The notes under the pieces are model-generated. The model was not told the DNA's origin. It searched no databases and saw only the letters and a program-made list of their open reading frames with translations. 64,000 nt of DNA. It comes from Apium graveolens. Lineage: Eukaryota; Streptophyta; Magnoliopsida; Apiales; Apiaceae. Where the stretch lies: positions 44,119,794 through 44,183,793 of the forward strand of contig NC_133647.1 in the NCBI RefSeq assembly GCF_009905375.1, read 5' to 3'. Each line of letters begins with the position of its first letter. The first letter of the stretch is position 1. Shown in pieces: positions 46,538-59,100 of the stretch. The translations under genes were made by a program, and so were the position numbers.

Positions 46538-47236
46538 TTAGTCATTTGAGTTGAAACAATTCATTACAACAGAATTATCATGCATATTTTGATTAACAGG
46601 AAATGGCATGCTGTTAGTAAACATGTTATTCCAGTAAGGCATGCTAAATGGCATTTGTGGCATACTAAATGCAGCATAATAAGGATTAGGTGCAAATGGC
46701 ATATTAGCAAACTGTTCATTCATATTCTGTGTAGACATAGCATTCATAGGCATAGAAGGCATGGCATTCATATTGGGAAATTGAGGTGGCACAGATATGG
46801 AAGTAGGCATGGCAGTTTTGCAATTAACAGACAAATGATTTACACCACCACACTTGACACAGATTTTTCTCGGAGCATATTTATCAGGTGTGTAGTTATT
46901 ATGCTTGTTAATTCCTACTTTACCATTTCTATTATTTTTCCTTTTAGCCTCTGTTTTAACCTCAATCTTTTCCAGTCTGTCACTCAATTGCTTGACAGTC
47001 ATATGACCAACATTAGCCTTTTTCTCCTTCTTCACTTGACTGGATTCTCCTGGAACAAAATTCTTGGAAACTGATCCATATTTATCATTTAACTTGACAA
47101 GTTTGGCTTTACTCACAGGCTTGCTCACAGTCGACGGATGAGGATTTATATCACTCGACGGATAACCTTTTTTGTTATCCGACTGATGACCCTTATCATC
47201 CGTCGAGTCTACATCTGTTAGCAATCCTTCCACCAA
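46538..47236 (-). pseudogene. gag: Element C gag-pol junction with second zinc knuckle
   Basis: A 232-codon open frame in the same phase as the protease-integrase block. The first residues contain motif-encoded GYPSSDINPHPS. A CCHC box follows, CVKCGGVNHLSVNC, and then a Met/Asn/Pro-rich region (PMNAMSTQNMNEQF). It closes at 46538, and several stops precede the protease. A second knuckle is typical of Sireviruses. Confidence 0.75.
47128..47213. repeat. CCG-N-CGG motif cluster in C gag-pol junction
   Basis: GTCGACGGATGA, ACTCGACGGATAA, ATCCGACTGATGA and ATCCGTCGAGT within 86 bases, in coding sequence. Confidence 0.82.
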
Positions 47237-47239
47237 ATT

Positions 47240-48822
47240 GGATTCCAGCTTCTCCTTCTTCTTCTTCCAGACTGCATCACAAAAGGACTCAATACCTTGA
47301 ACTTTGGTGATTTGTGCATGAACATCTCTAGATGTTTTTCATGCCTTAAACACCTCCTTTTCTCGTTCAAGCTGCTTCTTCAAGATCTCTTCTTTCTTCA
47401 AGGACTCAGTTAACTCATCCTTAGCAATTTTACACTCAATTCTTAATTTTTCAAATTTAATGAACTGAGACTCTAGCACATTATTCCTCACACCTAAAAA
47501 CAAATTGTTTTCTTTGATTTTAGCATTTTCCTTAGTAAGAGACTTAAGTGTAACACGTAAATGATATAATTATGTAGACATGTCATTTATTGCATCATTA
47601 CACTCAGCTTTAGATAAATGTTCAAGGTTAGTGGTGATTACCTGATTGCTTGAAAAATTGTCTCTGTTTCATCAGATTTGGCCATTAGGGCTAGATTAAC
47701 ATAGCTGACATCCTCATCCTCATCCAGACCATCTGCTGCCCAGTCATTCTCTTGTGTAATGAAAGCCCTTTCTTTTTGTTGGAGCAACTCAAAGTATATC
47801 TATTTATAATCCACAAGCTCAAACTTCTTTTTGCTGGAATCTGACTTTCTACACTCACTGGCAAAGGGCCCTGCTAAGCCACATTTGAAACATTTGAATT
47901 TTGATTTATCCACCATGTTTCTATTTGGCTTAGCTGCTCCAAAGTTCTTCTTGAACTTGAGCTGGGCAAATCTTCTGGAAAGAAATGCTAGATGTTCATC
48001 AATATCTTCCATGTCATCTTGGCTCAAAGAATCTTCATTTTCTGCTACCAGCCCATTGCCCTTATTTTCACAGACTTTTGAAGTTGATTTAATAGCTTCC
48101 ATCTTCATCTCCTTCTCTTTCTCTAACTCAGCAACTAGTGCAATGGATCCTCCTTTCTTCTTTCCTCTCTCCATCCTCTCATCTTTCTCTATATCAAGCT
48201 CATAATTTTTCAGGATGCCATACAGTCTCTCCAAAGTAAACTCCTTGTAATCTTGAGAGTTTCTCAATGAGACTATCATAGGTTTCCATTCCTTTAGAAG
48301 AGATCTAAGGAACTTAAGATTTGAGTCTTTTGTCTGAAAGACCCTTCCATGCAACTTCAGAGCATTTAGTAGTTTTTAAAACCTACTAAAGATGTCAGTG
48401 AGAGACTCACTTTCTTCACTATGAAAATGTTCATATTGCTGAATAAGTGGCTGCATCTTATTTTCCCTTACTTGCTCAGTGCCATCACAGATAATCTGTA
48501 TAGTATCCCAAACTTCCTTGGAAGTTTTGCAATTGATGATGTTGTCAAACATGTCACCATCAACTCCATTGAACAGAATATTCATGGCCTTCTTATCTTT
48601 CCTGACTTGTTCAATATCAGGATCAGACCATTCATGCCTTGGCTTGGGGACTGATGGCTCATTTCCAGTTGCAGCTCTCATTGGTACATGAGGACCTCTT
48701 TCTATGCAATCCACATAGGCCTCATCTTGAGAAAGTAAATGAAGATGCATCTTTACCTTCCAGTGATGGTAATTGTCTTTGTCCAGAAAAGGAATCTTGA
48801 CTCCAACATCCTTCTTGTTCAT
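47240..48822 (-). pseudogene. gag: Element C gag (disabled)
   Basis: Starts at the ATG at 48822 (MNKKDVGVKIPFLDKDNYHHW). The Copia gag domain covers about 48800-48000 (SKEVWDTI, FSRF, LLKEWKPMIVSLRNS, YKEFTLERLYGILKNYEL). A TAA at 48376-48378 interrupts it, without shift. The first zinc box is CFKCGLAGPFASEC, with Pro in place of His (codon 47866-47868). Past 47800 the frame is broken by stops and shifts, but residues like those of a Sirevirus coiled-coil tail can be followed in other frames to about 47240. Confidence 0.85.
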
Positions 48823-48869
48823 CTTGCTGTTTTGTTGTGATCTTTAAACTCCTTGTTTATCAAGAGCTT

Positions 48870-48881
48870 GCTCTGATACCA
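48870..48881 (-). other. Primer-binding site of element C
   Basis: TGGTATCAGAGC on the minus strand, complementary to initiator tRNA-Met, two bases from the LTR. Confidence 0.9.
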
Positions 48882-49264
48882 ATTGTTAGTCCCTAACAAT
48901 GTAAGAAGAATTACAGAAGGGAGGGTTGAATGGAATTCTTGAAACTTTTTCTTGGTTTAAAAGTGTTCTAACTTCAAATATATATATATGTGAATTGATT
49001 TGCAAAGTGCGGAATAATAACTTGGAATGAATCCAAACACAAGTAATTAAAAACACAAGTCTTTAAAAACTTTATGGTGGATTTGAATGTATCCACCAGA
49101 GATATATAATATATCAAGAGAACTCTGTGTAGCAAGATTTGCTCACAGCTGCTTACAAATGTGAACAACTAAGTTTGCAGAGAAATGCTAAGAATACAGC
49201 TTACAAATGTTTCTCTGAGAAATTCTTGCTTAGTGTTCTTGATGTTCTATTTGCTACTTCTTGG

Positions 49265-49272
49265 TTTATATA
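49265..49272 (-). promoter_or_regulatory. TATA box in C 5' LTR
   Basis: TATATAAA on the minus strand, the likely promoter for C genomic RNA. Confidence 0.55.
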
Positions 49273-49449
49273 TCACCAAGATTACAAAGTAATAAGACAA
49301 GATAACAAAACAAAACCTATCAAGTCTAATACTATGCTGCTTCATTACTATATTCCAGCATCTTTGAATATCTTCATAATAGCATGGAAATGGAAATGCT
49401 TCTTTGTTCTCTAAAACCCAGTTGAATAGGCTTCCACATTCCATTTGCA

Positions 49450-49848
49450 TACACTCGACGCATGTGACTGTGTTGTCACTGTCAACAGATGTTTGAATTC
49501 TTTATCCGTCAGGTGCATGATCATCCGTCGGGTTTCCTTGTTGATCATCCGTCGAGTGGCATTATTGTTTATCCGTCGGGTAGCTATCTGGCACTTGACT
49601 TCATTTCATTTATGCAGAATTACAAGACATCATCTATGTATAATTAATCAACCTATTCTGCATATCTAGTTAAAGTCAACATGACTTGAGTACTACTACA
49701 GAATCTAAACAATGTGTATGCAAAAATGTGATACAGACTTATTGTTACACAAGCTACTCAATCGATGGATAATAAATCATCATCCGTCGGGACTATATTG
49801 AGTCATCCGTCGGGACTATAATCCTTATCCGTCGAGTGCTACATTTTT
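49450..49848. repeat. CCG-N-CGG motif cluster in C 5' LTR
   Basis: The same set of copies as 37220-37612, with small differences (for example the copy near 49505 has CAGG where the other LTR has CGGG). Confidence 0.85.
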
Positions 49849-49914
49849 CACTAAGTAAAATATACCAAGGTGTTTTGTTAATGAAATCATCAAGTTCACA
49901 ACATATCCACAACA

Positions 49915-52265
49915 CCTTATCATAACCATCCAGTCCATGGAGTATTTTGATGTCAAATCACTTTGAGTTCAATACACTCCAATTCAGGGCTCGCAAATAA
50001 CACGGAATAGTTGGTATTTGCTCAAGAGATCAATCAATAATAATAAGGAACAAGAACAAAAAGGTACTTGCTTAATTAAGAGTAATTGCAGCGAAATGTA
50101 AAATATTTAACTATTCTGAATTTAGAGTAAGGAAAAAATACTTGCAATATATCACAAGAAAGTTTGAGAATACTTGCCTCAATTGATCCGCTCTCTAGCT
50201 TTCAATTATCATTCTATGTTCACCTCTACTCTGTATCCGCTCGTCTCATTACCACGCAAAATCAGGATTTACTTTTACTATCACTGTCTGGCTTTGAATG
50301 CCTTGACCTAGGTGAAGCTATCATAAAAGATACTATTTCAATTAACCGACAATATATAATTGTCTATTAAATGTTTACCCTTATCATCTACCTACCGGAC
50401 AATAACATACACGGATCAGCTTCAATTACATAAATTGTAAGAGACACGTTGACTCATAATTCACATAACACGTAACACACAAGGAACATATCACATATTT
50501 CATATAACATATAACTCAGTTCATCAAAACATTCGACTCGATATGTTTAAAACTGAAACCGAGTCGAAATACGACTTTTCGATAGTTTCCCGACTTAAAA
50601 ATGTTTACAAAATCAAGAGACCTTTCAAAACAAAAGATTTTATGTCTTAAAAGTATTTTTAATAGATACGTGATATTTTTCTAAATCTGTCCGCGTTCGT
50701 TTTGTATTAAACGGACGAACGGTCTATTTATTACGAATGAAATAAGAATAATTCAATTAATAATAATATTAATTAAATTTTAAATACCTTTATATAATTT
50801 TTTTTAAGTTCAAAATGATTTTTAAATCATTATTTGGCTTAATTATAAATAATTACATTTTATTTAAGTAATTATAGATAAAATTAATTAATTAAATGAG
50901 TTAATCAATTAATTAAATCTATAAATAATTAATCAAAATAAATTATAAATAATTTAATCAAATTTAGATTTTTGAAAATAATAAATGAAAATAATTTTCT
51001 GGAATTTAAATAATTTAGTGAATTCTATAAAATAATTAACTAAATTAACTTTGAATTTAAAAATAGTTTTTAGAATTTTTAAATGATTTTTTAATTAATT
51101 TTTTAAAAAGAAAATCCGAAGAACGGAAATTGAATTTGGGATTAGGATTTTAGAAGATTAAAACCGTGTACTTTTCGATTGAAGCTCGAATAACCTGACG
51201 AAACGCTACTCGATTCATTTCTAAACCAAATTCAATAAGCTATATATGAAATAAAGTCTATAACTCGTACAATTCAAACCCAGTAAAAATAACACCAAAT
51301 CATCACTACACAATCCAGACTTGAAATTAAAATCTGAAAAAAAACAAGAATTCGACTTGAACTTTATAACAACAGAACAATCCATATTTTGGCATCAAGC
51401 GACTATAGATATCAAGTCAAAGCTAACTACGCACCCAGAAACAATAAAAAACCCCTAAAAATAGAATTTAACAATTACCTATCATTTGGTGATTTTGATG
51501 AATGAGATGGATAGAACAGATCAAAGGCTTCACAAGGTTACTCATACTTTGATTTCTGAGATCCTCATCACCTCCAAATTTGGATTTGATTCTCAAGAAC
51601 ACTCAACAACAATTTTCAGAGAATTTTCAGATTTTTATTTATTTTCTGATTTTAATATAATAAAATAATAAATAAATAATAAATAAATGGTATTATAGTT
51701 ATAAAAAATAATACCCCCAAAATTATTTAGGGCCTAATTATATAATAAAAATAATTAGCCTAAAATTAATAATTAACGGGGAATAATTTTTAATCCAATA
51801 AATACAAAAATTAGGTCAAAATTTTCCAAAAATTACGAATAATTCAAATATGCAAGAATATTGAATATTTGAAACTCCCGTACTTTTATAAAAATAAAAA
51901 TACGATTTATTGTGGGCTTTGACGTCCCGTAGGGGCCCGAAAAAATCATTTTTCACGAAACAAAATATTTTTTAAATTAACTGGGTGTTCGGCAAATCAA
52001 TATGGTATACGCCGTATGATGCAAAACAAGGCCAATTTCTCTGTACGAAATATCATCTATTAAAATGAATCCTGGATTGTATAACTTTTAATATAAATCC
52101 ATTTAACACGTAATAAAATACCCGAAAAATATCTTGAACAACACAGAACACATATAGCACATAACAGATAGTCAATGAGGATCAATCATAATTTATAATA
52201 TCATAATACACATAATTATTCATTTAATATGACATTAAACAGTCATAATTTTCCCGGTTGTTACA
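49915..52265 (-). repeat. Element F 3' LTR, inner part
   Basis: Continues the F LTR after the duplicated CCTTA and ends GGTTGTTACA. It holds an AT-rich patch at 50740-51120 made of AATTAATTAA-like words. No coding region is visible. Confidence 0.75.
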
Positions 52266-52284
52266 TCCTTCCCCCCTTACAAGG
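52266..52284 (-). other. Polypurine tract of element F
   Basis: CCTTGTAAGGGGGGAAGGA on the minus strand, ending at the LTR. Confidence 0.75.
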
Positions 52285-55200
52285 ACTTTGTCCTCAGAAT
52301 CACGCTAAGGAACAGATATTGATACTTTTCAAGTATCTCACTTACAATTTCTCAGGTTGACCTCTCAACCTTACAACTTTTCATAAACTTTAACTCACCA
52401 TATCAATCATTACTCAAAAGCCTCTTGCTGACATAACATTCTATCAGTTGCTCATGTAACTTAACTCAAGTTCCAATGGACTCGCTACACCTGTGGCGAT
52501 AAATCCAACTCACTCACAATTTTCCTGCCTATCTTACTGTCTCAAAAGGACCAACGTAATGCATATTACCCTCTTTTATTTCTAATTCTAATAATTCATT
52601 CTCATGAACTCTTTCAACATTTACTAATTGTTTAAATCTCATTCTCCATGTATTTGTTTGTTTAATCAGCCTAGCTTGTGATCGCTTTAAATAGCATTCG
52701 AGGCCCTTTAATCGTTCCCTTACTCTTCTCATCTCTCTGCGAATAATATATTGAGACTATGGTGCATCTGGTTTTGAACCGTTTTTGAAATTAACTTCAT
52801 AATTAAGAATTAAAGAGAAAATATCGACTGCATACGATTGACGCACAAACTTATTATCATATCTTAATTTCCTTGAATCACATCCTCATATATTCATCGA
52901 GAAAAATCTTTCACTATTTAAAAGAGCACATAGTAACCTAGAGACATCGCCCGCAATATTCAAACCCGCGTTATCATTTATTTTGGTTCTAGGAAGTCCC
53001 TATATGAGATTTATTACAATGCTCATCCCTGACATTTAACCACATATAATGTTTATTCCTGTCTTCCTGCTCTAACATCAGAAAGTCTTCTTCTACATCC
53101 ATGTACTTTATCATATTCTCAAAACAACTTGAGTCTCTCGAGTTATCAATGTTTAGCCAAATCCCTATCTTTTAGTTCTGCCTTACCTGGTGCCCGTTTA
53201 TCCATGAGTGATATATCTTATTCCGGTTCAGCCTGGTTCACAAGGTTTTCAATATCTCAGCCAAAATCTTAAGTCAACTAACGATATCGATCAATTACGA
53301 TCCATTCTTGAATCTGATAACGTACCACAATCTCCCTTAAGCAATATCGAACTCACTTATCGAATAAAGTATTCATTCACAATAGAATGATTAGGTTTGG
53401 TTAACCTATCCATAATAATTCAAATAACACTTCCTTCGGCTTTGGTTCTCAAGTGATTCTACTATATCGCTCCTTAACGAGCTATACAAATTTTCAAAAT
53501 GGTTACAATGATATGTTCAACCTTTGATGCTGGTTTTGATTATTCAGTAGATATAATATTTCCGTACATGCTCTACCATTTCCATTCTTATACCAAGTCA
53601 ACCAATACCTTCGGTTAACCCTCAGTATTTACTCGTATTCTTTGAATGAATTTCCTATCTCAAGTTGTAGGTGTTTCATTTTGTTCTTTACTTTAGCTTG
53701 GCACACATGATGTCTATAGCTTATTCATATCCTGGAAACTTATAAAATTTCTTTATCATCCTTTTGATTCCACTTCCTTTCCTATTTAAGTTCTCCATTT
53801 TCGTGGCTCATTATTTCTTCTTAACATAAGGGAATTCTTCTACCCAACAGTACTGATTGGTTTATCATTAGATAAGCCATTTATGTGGCTAACTCTGGAA
53901 TAAAAGATTTCAATTCATAATTATTTGAATTCTCTTACTATCCTTCCTAACAAAATTATTAAAATCAAACCTTCCTCTTCGATGTGACTGTTATCTACCT
54001 CATTAACCTTGCTCCAATAAATGCTAATCGCACAACTATTATTCATAACCAATTTCAACTATCCTCTATCTCGAATTAAAGATATGTTTCAGATTATTTG
54101 GGTATGTGCAAGTTATATGCCTTCTTCCCTACATAATCAATGCCTTTCCTTCTTTAATTCACATATTATTATTTCTAACTTCTACCATACATCGAATATT
54201 TGCATTAACATTGTGCCAATTCTACTAAACTTCTGAATTCTATTGATGTCCTTACTTCCTCCAAATTCCTAATTGCTTGATTTTGGATCTGAAAATCACT
54301 TCAGAATTTGACTTAATCTAATTGGAATCGATTTCCATCTAACTGGCCATTAGTTGATAAAATTAATCGATTAACTCTTTTAATTGATCAATTGAACCAA
54401 GTGATGACTAGTTAAATAAAATCAAAGACCAATTATATGAAGTCAATTTGGCTATAACAATCTCTTTCAAGAACCGAGATCGTAATCATTTGGAGTATTA
54501 ACAGGAATATCAATAACACACAGAGGTATACTTTCTACTTTTAAAAGCAGGGTCTTTTCTGAAAATTTGGGCAGCATCTCCTCTATATTATTGACTATTA
54601 GTCGGACTCAAGCCGACATCAATAACCAATCAAACAATCAACAACCATATCAATCCACCATCATCCACCAACCTCATCATTTCACCATATTTCAGAATAT
54701 ATAATGTTGATAACCACATATACTATTAACTGACATAGCATACATCTTTTTATCAAAATAAGGCCATAGGCAAAAAATTACTTAATATGACCATAACTTT
54801 CCTCAATACTTTCAAGATATCACAAAATATCACTAATGAATATAAATTTATTCCACTATTTCTCAAAAACTTTATTCTAAGATTCTTTTAGTTTTCTAAT
54901 TCACACTTTATATTACTCATACCTATTCATAAATCCGTTTCAAGGATACCTTTGAATCTTATTTTCTACTGTTGACACTTGTATATAATTACTTTTAAGA
55001 ATTTTACAGCACATTTTAAATGATGGAGCAACTCATCTTTTCTTGACAAATATGTATTTATTCTCAATAGTTAACTTGTTTAACTTCTAATAACCAACAC
55101 ACGGTCTCAACCAACATAATCATAATCTTGTGAAAATTCAATTGATTTAAAAAAATATTATCTCTTAAAAGACTTCGCAGTTGGATCATCATTTCTTCAT

Positions 55201-55819
55201 CTCTACTTATGTCTTTTCCTACAGAACCTTCGTCACTGGTTCAGTTATGAGCGTCAAATTCACCATAACTCGCTTACTTGAGTTGGAAAACCTAATAATT
55301 CCTTGAAGAACCCACTCGAAATTTATTCGCAATTAAAATTTCTTTGATCTCAAAATTTCATGACAAGTATCTCCCCGTGATTGAAGTATGTTTCACCTTC
55401 TTACGTATTAATCGCTCATTTGAGTCATTATTGAGAATTCCTTAGTCTTCTGTTGTTGTCCCGTCATTCGTTTGCTTTGTCTGATATACACAGCTTTACT
55501 TTCTTATCTCTATGATTAATTTACTTAATATGGTTTGCTAGCTGTTCCATTTTATGCCAAAAATCTTAAACTTGAAATAGGTCATATATACAAAATATCC
55601 ATTTCTGATTTAATGCCTTCGTGTCCATACGTTATCCGCATGGCGATTCTTCTTTGCACATAAATGTCCACCATTTATTGTCTTGTAATCATATTCATAC
55701 TCAATATGTACTCCATCTACTATATGGGATTATCTCACTTCTTTTAAAGACTCAAAGAGTACACCTTACACAAGAAGAGAATTTGTGTATATGATTCTAA
55801 TCGGAAGGCTTGTAAAGAA
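52285..55819 (-). pseudogene. pol: Element F pol remnants
   Basis: Strongly decayed, with traces in the order expected for minus orientation. A chromodomain end (EILEKYQYLF) is near 52330. An integrase C-terminal part is at 52732-52529 (HYVGPFE). The integrase core start (GLPRTK) is near 53000. The RT motif corresponding to DYRELNK is near 55090 (VGY, stop, KLNKLT). The remainder has no readable frame. The distance between integrase and RT is about right for a full-length pol. Confidence 0.6.
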
Positions 55820-56109
55820 CTGTAACACCCCCAGATCTGGGGTCGGGGATCCGGGTCGTTACGGTCTTTCTTCCCACAATATCACTTAACTTAATTAATA
55901 ATAAATAACCTCATATTGTGACCCCACACTAACACACACCACAACCCGTTATAGTCTCAGAGATGAAATTGAAATAAGTACAAGTTCTTGAATCCACAAT
56001 TTAAAAGTTATTACAACCCAAAATGATTACTTGATAAGTTTACAGTTATTTTCCATTATCTGCCACAAGTTATAATTATACAATATTTTGTTCCCAAAAG
56101 TAGAATGCC
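55820..56109 (-). repeat. LTR fragment of G family, cut by element G
   Basis: Starts TGTAACACCCCCAGATC and matches the first 290 bases of the G LTR at 56110 (shared GGTCGGGGATCCGGGT, TGTGACCCCACA and TATAGTCTCAGAGATGAA), then stops where G begins. AGAAC at 55815-55819 would be its target duplication. Confidence 0.75.
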
Positions 56110-59100
56110 TGTAACACCCCCAAATCCGGGGTCGGGGATCCGGGTTGTCACGAGTTCTATTTCCCTTAATAACACCCAATCTTAATACACAATCAACTAC
56201 TCTGTACTGTGACCCCACAATAAACAGACACACCACAAGTTATAGTCTCAGAGATGAATATCCAAAAATAATCACAAGTCGTTTTATTCCACAAGTATAT
56301 GTCAATACACCTTAAAAAGGTTTCTGAATAGATTTACATTTCTTTGCCATTATTACAATTGATAAAGATACATAAGTCTGGTACATTATTAGTTGAAAAC
56401 TTAGCCTATTGGTAATTTCTACCTCAGCTACAGCGGCCTCAACGCTTCCAGAAAGCTGCGGAACGTTTCCTATCCGCTTGCGAATTGGGAGCTTGGTCCT
56501 GTTCATCTTATCTATCTGATGTTGTGTGATGAAAGAAGAAAGCAAGGGTGAGCAGCAAGCCCACCAAAATAATATGTATATTGATTAACAATATATGAGC
56601 CTACTCATAATACTCATGAAAGTCTTGGTCAAAAGAAATGAACCAAGTTGATATCTTAATGCGATGAAGTCGCAAAATATTCAGTATATATATACATATA
56701 TACTTTTCAAAATATTGGAAGTCCTCTTCCATGCATAATATACACAAAGTCCCAGTGTATAACTGTATAAAAAAATATCGTTGCAAGGTGATCTCATATA
56801 TCTAACCTTGTCTCAACGTTTTTCTGAAAATCTTTGTCACACATAAGACAATTATTAATTAGATATAAGTTTAAAAGATGAAGTTACCAAATACTTCACT
56901 ACACTTATATCATTTATAAAGCTACTTGAACTACCACTGTTCAAAGTATAATGAGCTTTCAACAGTTCATCACATAGATGAGACTACAAGACAAGATTTG
57001 AATAGATTAAATCTTTAAAATATTATTAAAGAAAATGAAGTTATGACATACTTCATTAAGTTCTAATATATATATATATATATATATCCACATATACATC
57101 TTCCTTTATACATTTCCTGAAAACCTCTGTCATGTAAAGTATGAACAGAATTGCAATATCCAATAAATTTGGAAAGGAAAAGAATTTGGCATAAACCAGA
57201 TATCTTGCGGATCAGGCAAAGATACCCATAAGTAACCTTTTCTACTAGTAGATGGACGAATTCCCCACTGGTCATCACCCTGGTCGCAATAGGACCATAT
57301 GCTGGACTGCCACTCAGCCATTTATGCATTTGATGGACTCCCACTGAGCCACTTACACTATCATGGACACCCACTGAGCCCATGTTGCTTATGCCGACTC
57401 AATAGATGGACTTACTTCCCGAACCTTGGGTAAGTAATCAATTCATTAACCAAAACTGCAACCTTGTTGCGAATATAAAATACACCATAGAGCCGGATCC
57501 CTTAGATTTTTGAGCGAGTATTCAAGTCCCCTTAAAATGGAAGATCTTAAATATAAAAATGAGTTTTGGGATCCGCTCTAACTTTTAAAAATCATTTTGA
57601 AGACTCGAAAACACTTTAAAGAGTGTTTGGAGTAAAGCTGATTTAATGAAGTAAATCAGTCCCCAGAATATTTAGAAAATGTCTGAATATTATTATTTAA
57701 ATAATATTCCCATAAAGAATAATCTTTTTAAAATAATTGAAGTAGAAGTATTAAAACTTATACTTGAAACGAGTATTAAATAACCAAAGATATACTTATA
57801 TGAAAGTACTATCTTTATTTGAATAATCGAAAATAAGTTTGATTATTGACACCTTATTCTTTAATAAAATAAAGAATATAACTCAGCAAATAATCGGAGT
57901 CATAGATCCTCAAATGAATATTCAAATAATATTCATTAAATAATATAAACTGAGTCATAAGCCCTCGAATGAATATTCAAATTAATATTCATTGAATAAT
58001 ATAAAAGAGTCATAAGCCCTCGAATGAATATTCAAATAATATTCTTTTAATATAAAGGAGTCATACGCCTTCGAATAATATTCGAAATAATATTCAATAA
58101 TAAAATAAAGTTAAAGTTATCGAATAAACCTTATTCGATTAATAGTTTTGAAAACTATGACCATATATATATATATAAGTATATATATATATTTATATCC
58201 ATATATACAAAATCTACTCGGGATCCTCGACTCCCGGTTTTAGAAAATATTTTAACCTTTGGGTCCCTGTACTAAGGGTATATGCAAATTACCGCTATCC
58301 TCTAGCATAGGTATTATCAATTGAATCAACATATATATATGGAAAGAATACGAAACAGGCATGCATATATATATACCATAGCAGCATGCTTCAATATATT
58401 GCAACATTTGCTAATTAACCAACATGCATCTATCGCAAGATAATGCAAATACATATATACATCACAACAACAGTTATAACTGGTAGAAAACTTTCCTGAG
58501 CGACTGGGGGTTACGAATGGCTCGGGACGAGTTTGGTAACCTATAAACAACAAGTAAGTTGGAATTAAACCAAAGTCACTTGTAAATCTATACTTTAACT
58601 AACTTAGACTCTAACGCTTATTTTGCGCTTACTGATTCACTTAAGTCACTCGAGTACCCTCGGCTCCATCATTTTTAATAATTTAACCTTTATGAGTTTT
58701 AAGGCGATTCCTTCGCGAGTGTCTTACCAACTGCCTAAGACACTTACCATAAATGTTTCATACTTCAATTAGTCCTTTTTGGTCTTTAACCTATGTTTCA
58801 AAGTAAGGCGAGGGGAAAAGTTTCGTTCGCGAAACGCCGTTACTTGAAACTGTCGTTTCTCCTAAACCGTGCATCGGAATCGAACGAACTACATATCAAA
58901 ACGAAGCTCGTAACATGAGCTATCTAGACATGGCAATGGTCATAATCTAGCAGGGGGTTCTCGGGTCCTAATGTTATGCACAAAAACAGTCTAAAGAAAA
59001 TCGGACGTTACGACGGCTATGTTTACGCGATTTCCCAATTTTAAACCATTCAAAACCAACCCAATTCAACCTCAAATCCAACATACAACCAACATCCATC

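Larger units (their letters stand above)
36656..49914 (-). mobile_element. Element C: complete Sirevirus-like Copia element (13.3 kb)
   Basis: Two LTRs of 1019 and 1031 bases and a CCTTA duplication bound the element. On the minus strand the order is LTR, primer site, gag, protease, integrase, RT, RNase H, then a very long 3' ORF, purine tract, LTR. Integrase before RT defines Copia. A large gag with a coiled-coil tail, a second zinc knuckle and a 3' ORF suggest the Sirevirus lineage. A palindromic motif recurs in LTRs and inside coding regions. It is the least decayed complete element here, but it has several stops and frameshifts. Confidence 0.9.
48884..49914 (-). repeat. Element C 5' LTR with terminal 11-bp addition
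   Basis: Aligns with 36656-37674 up to 49903, and then has 11 more bases (TATCCACAACA) that partly repeat the preceding CACAACA end. The CCTTA that follows (49915-49919) matches the left target site, so the extra bases belong to the element. Confidence 0.85.
35868..55819 (-). mobile_element. Element F: decayed gypsy chromovirus, right end hidden
   Basis: The LTR starts TGTAACATCC at 35868, is interrupted by C, and ends GGTTGTTACA at 52265. A purine tract and minus-strand pol remnants follow to 55819, where another LTR fragment enters. It therefore lies in minus orientation, and its gag and 5' LTR must be to the right of the window. AAATA at 35863-35867 would be its left target duplication. 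It interrupted the RNase H of E. Confidence 0.75.

Noticed and set aside
46580..47074. 164-codon plus-strand ORF rich in His and Arg
   Set aside because: It is a shadow of the Met/Asn-rich gag-pol junction on the minus strand.
48870..48881. tRNA-like sequence at several LTR borders
   Set aside because: These 12 bases are primer-binding sites complementary to tRNA-Met; no cloverleaf surrounds them.
48884..49903. Right border of C set at 49903 by LTR alignment
   Set aside because: No target duplication fits there; moving the border to 49914 gives an exact CCTTA match.
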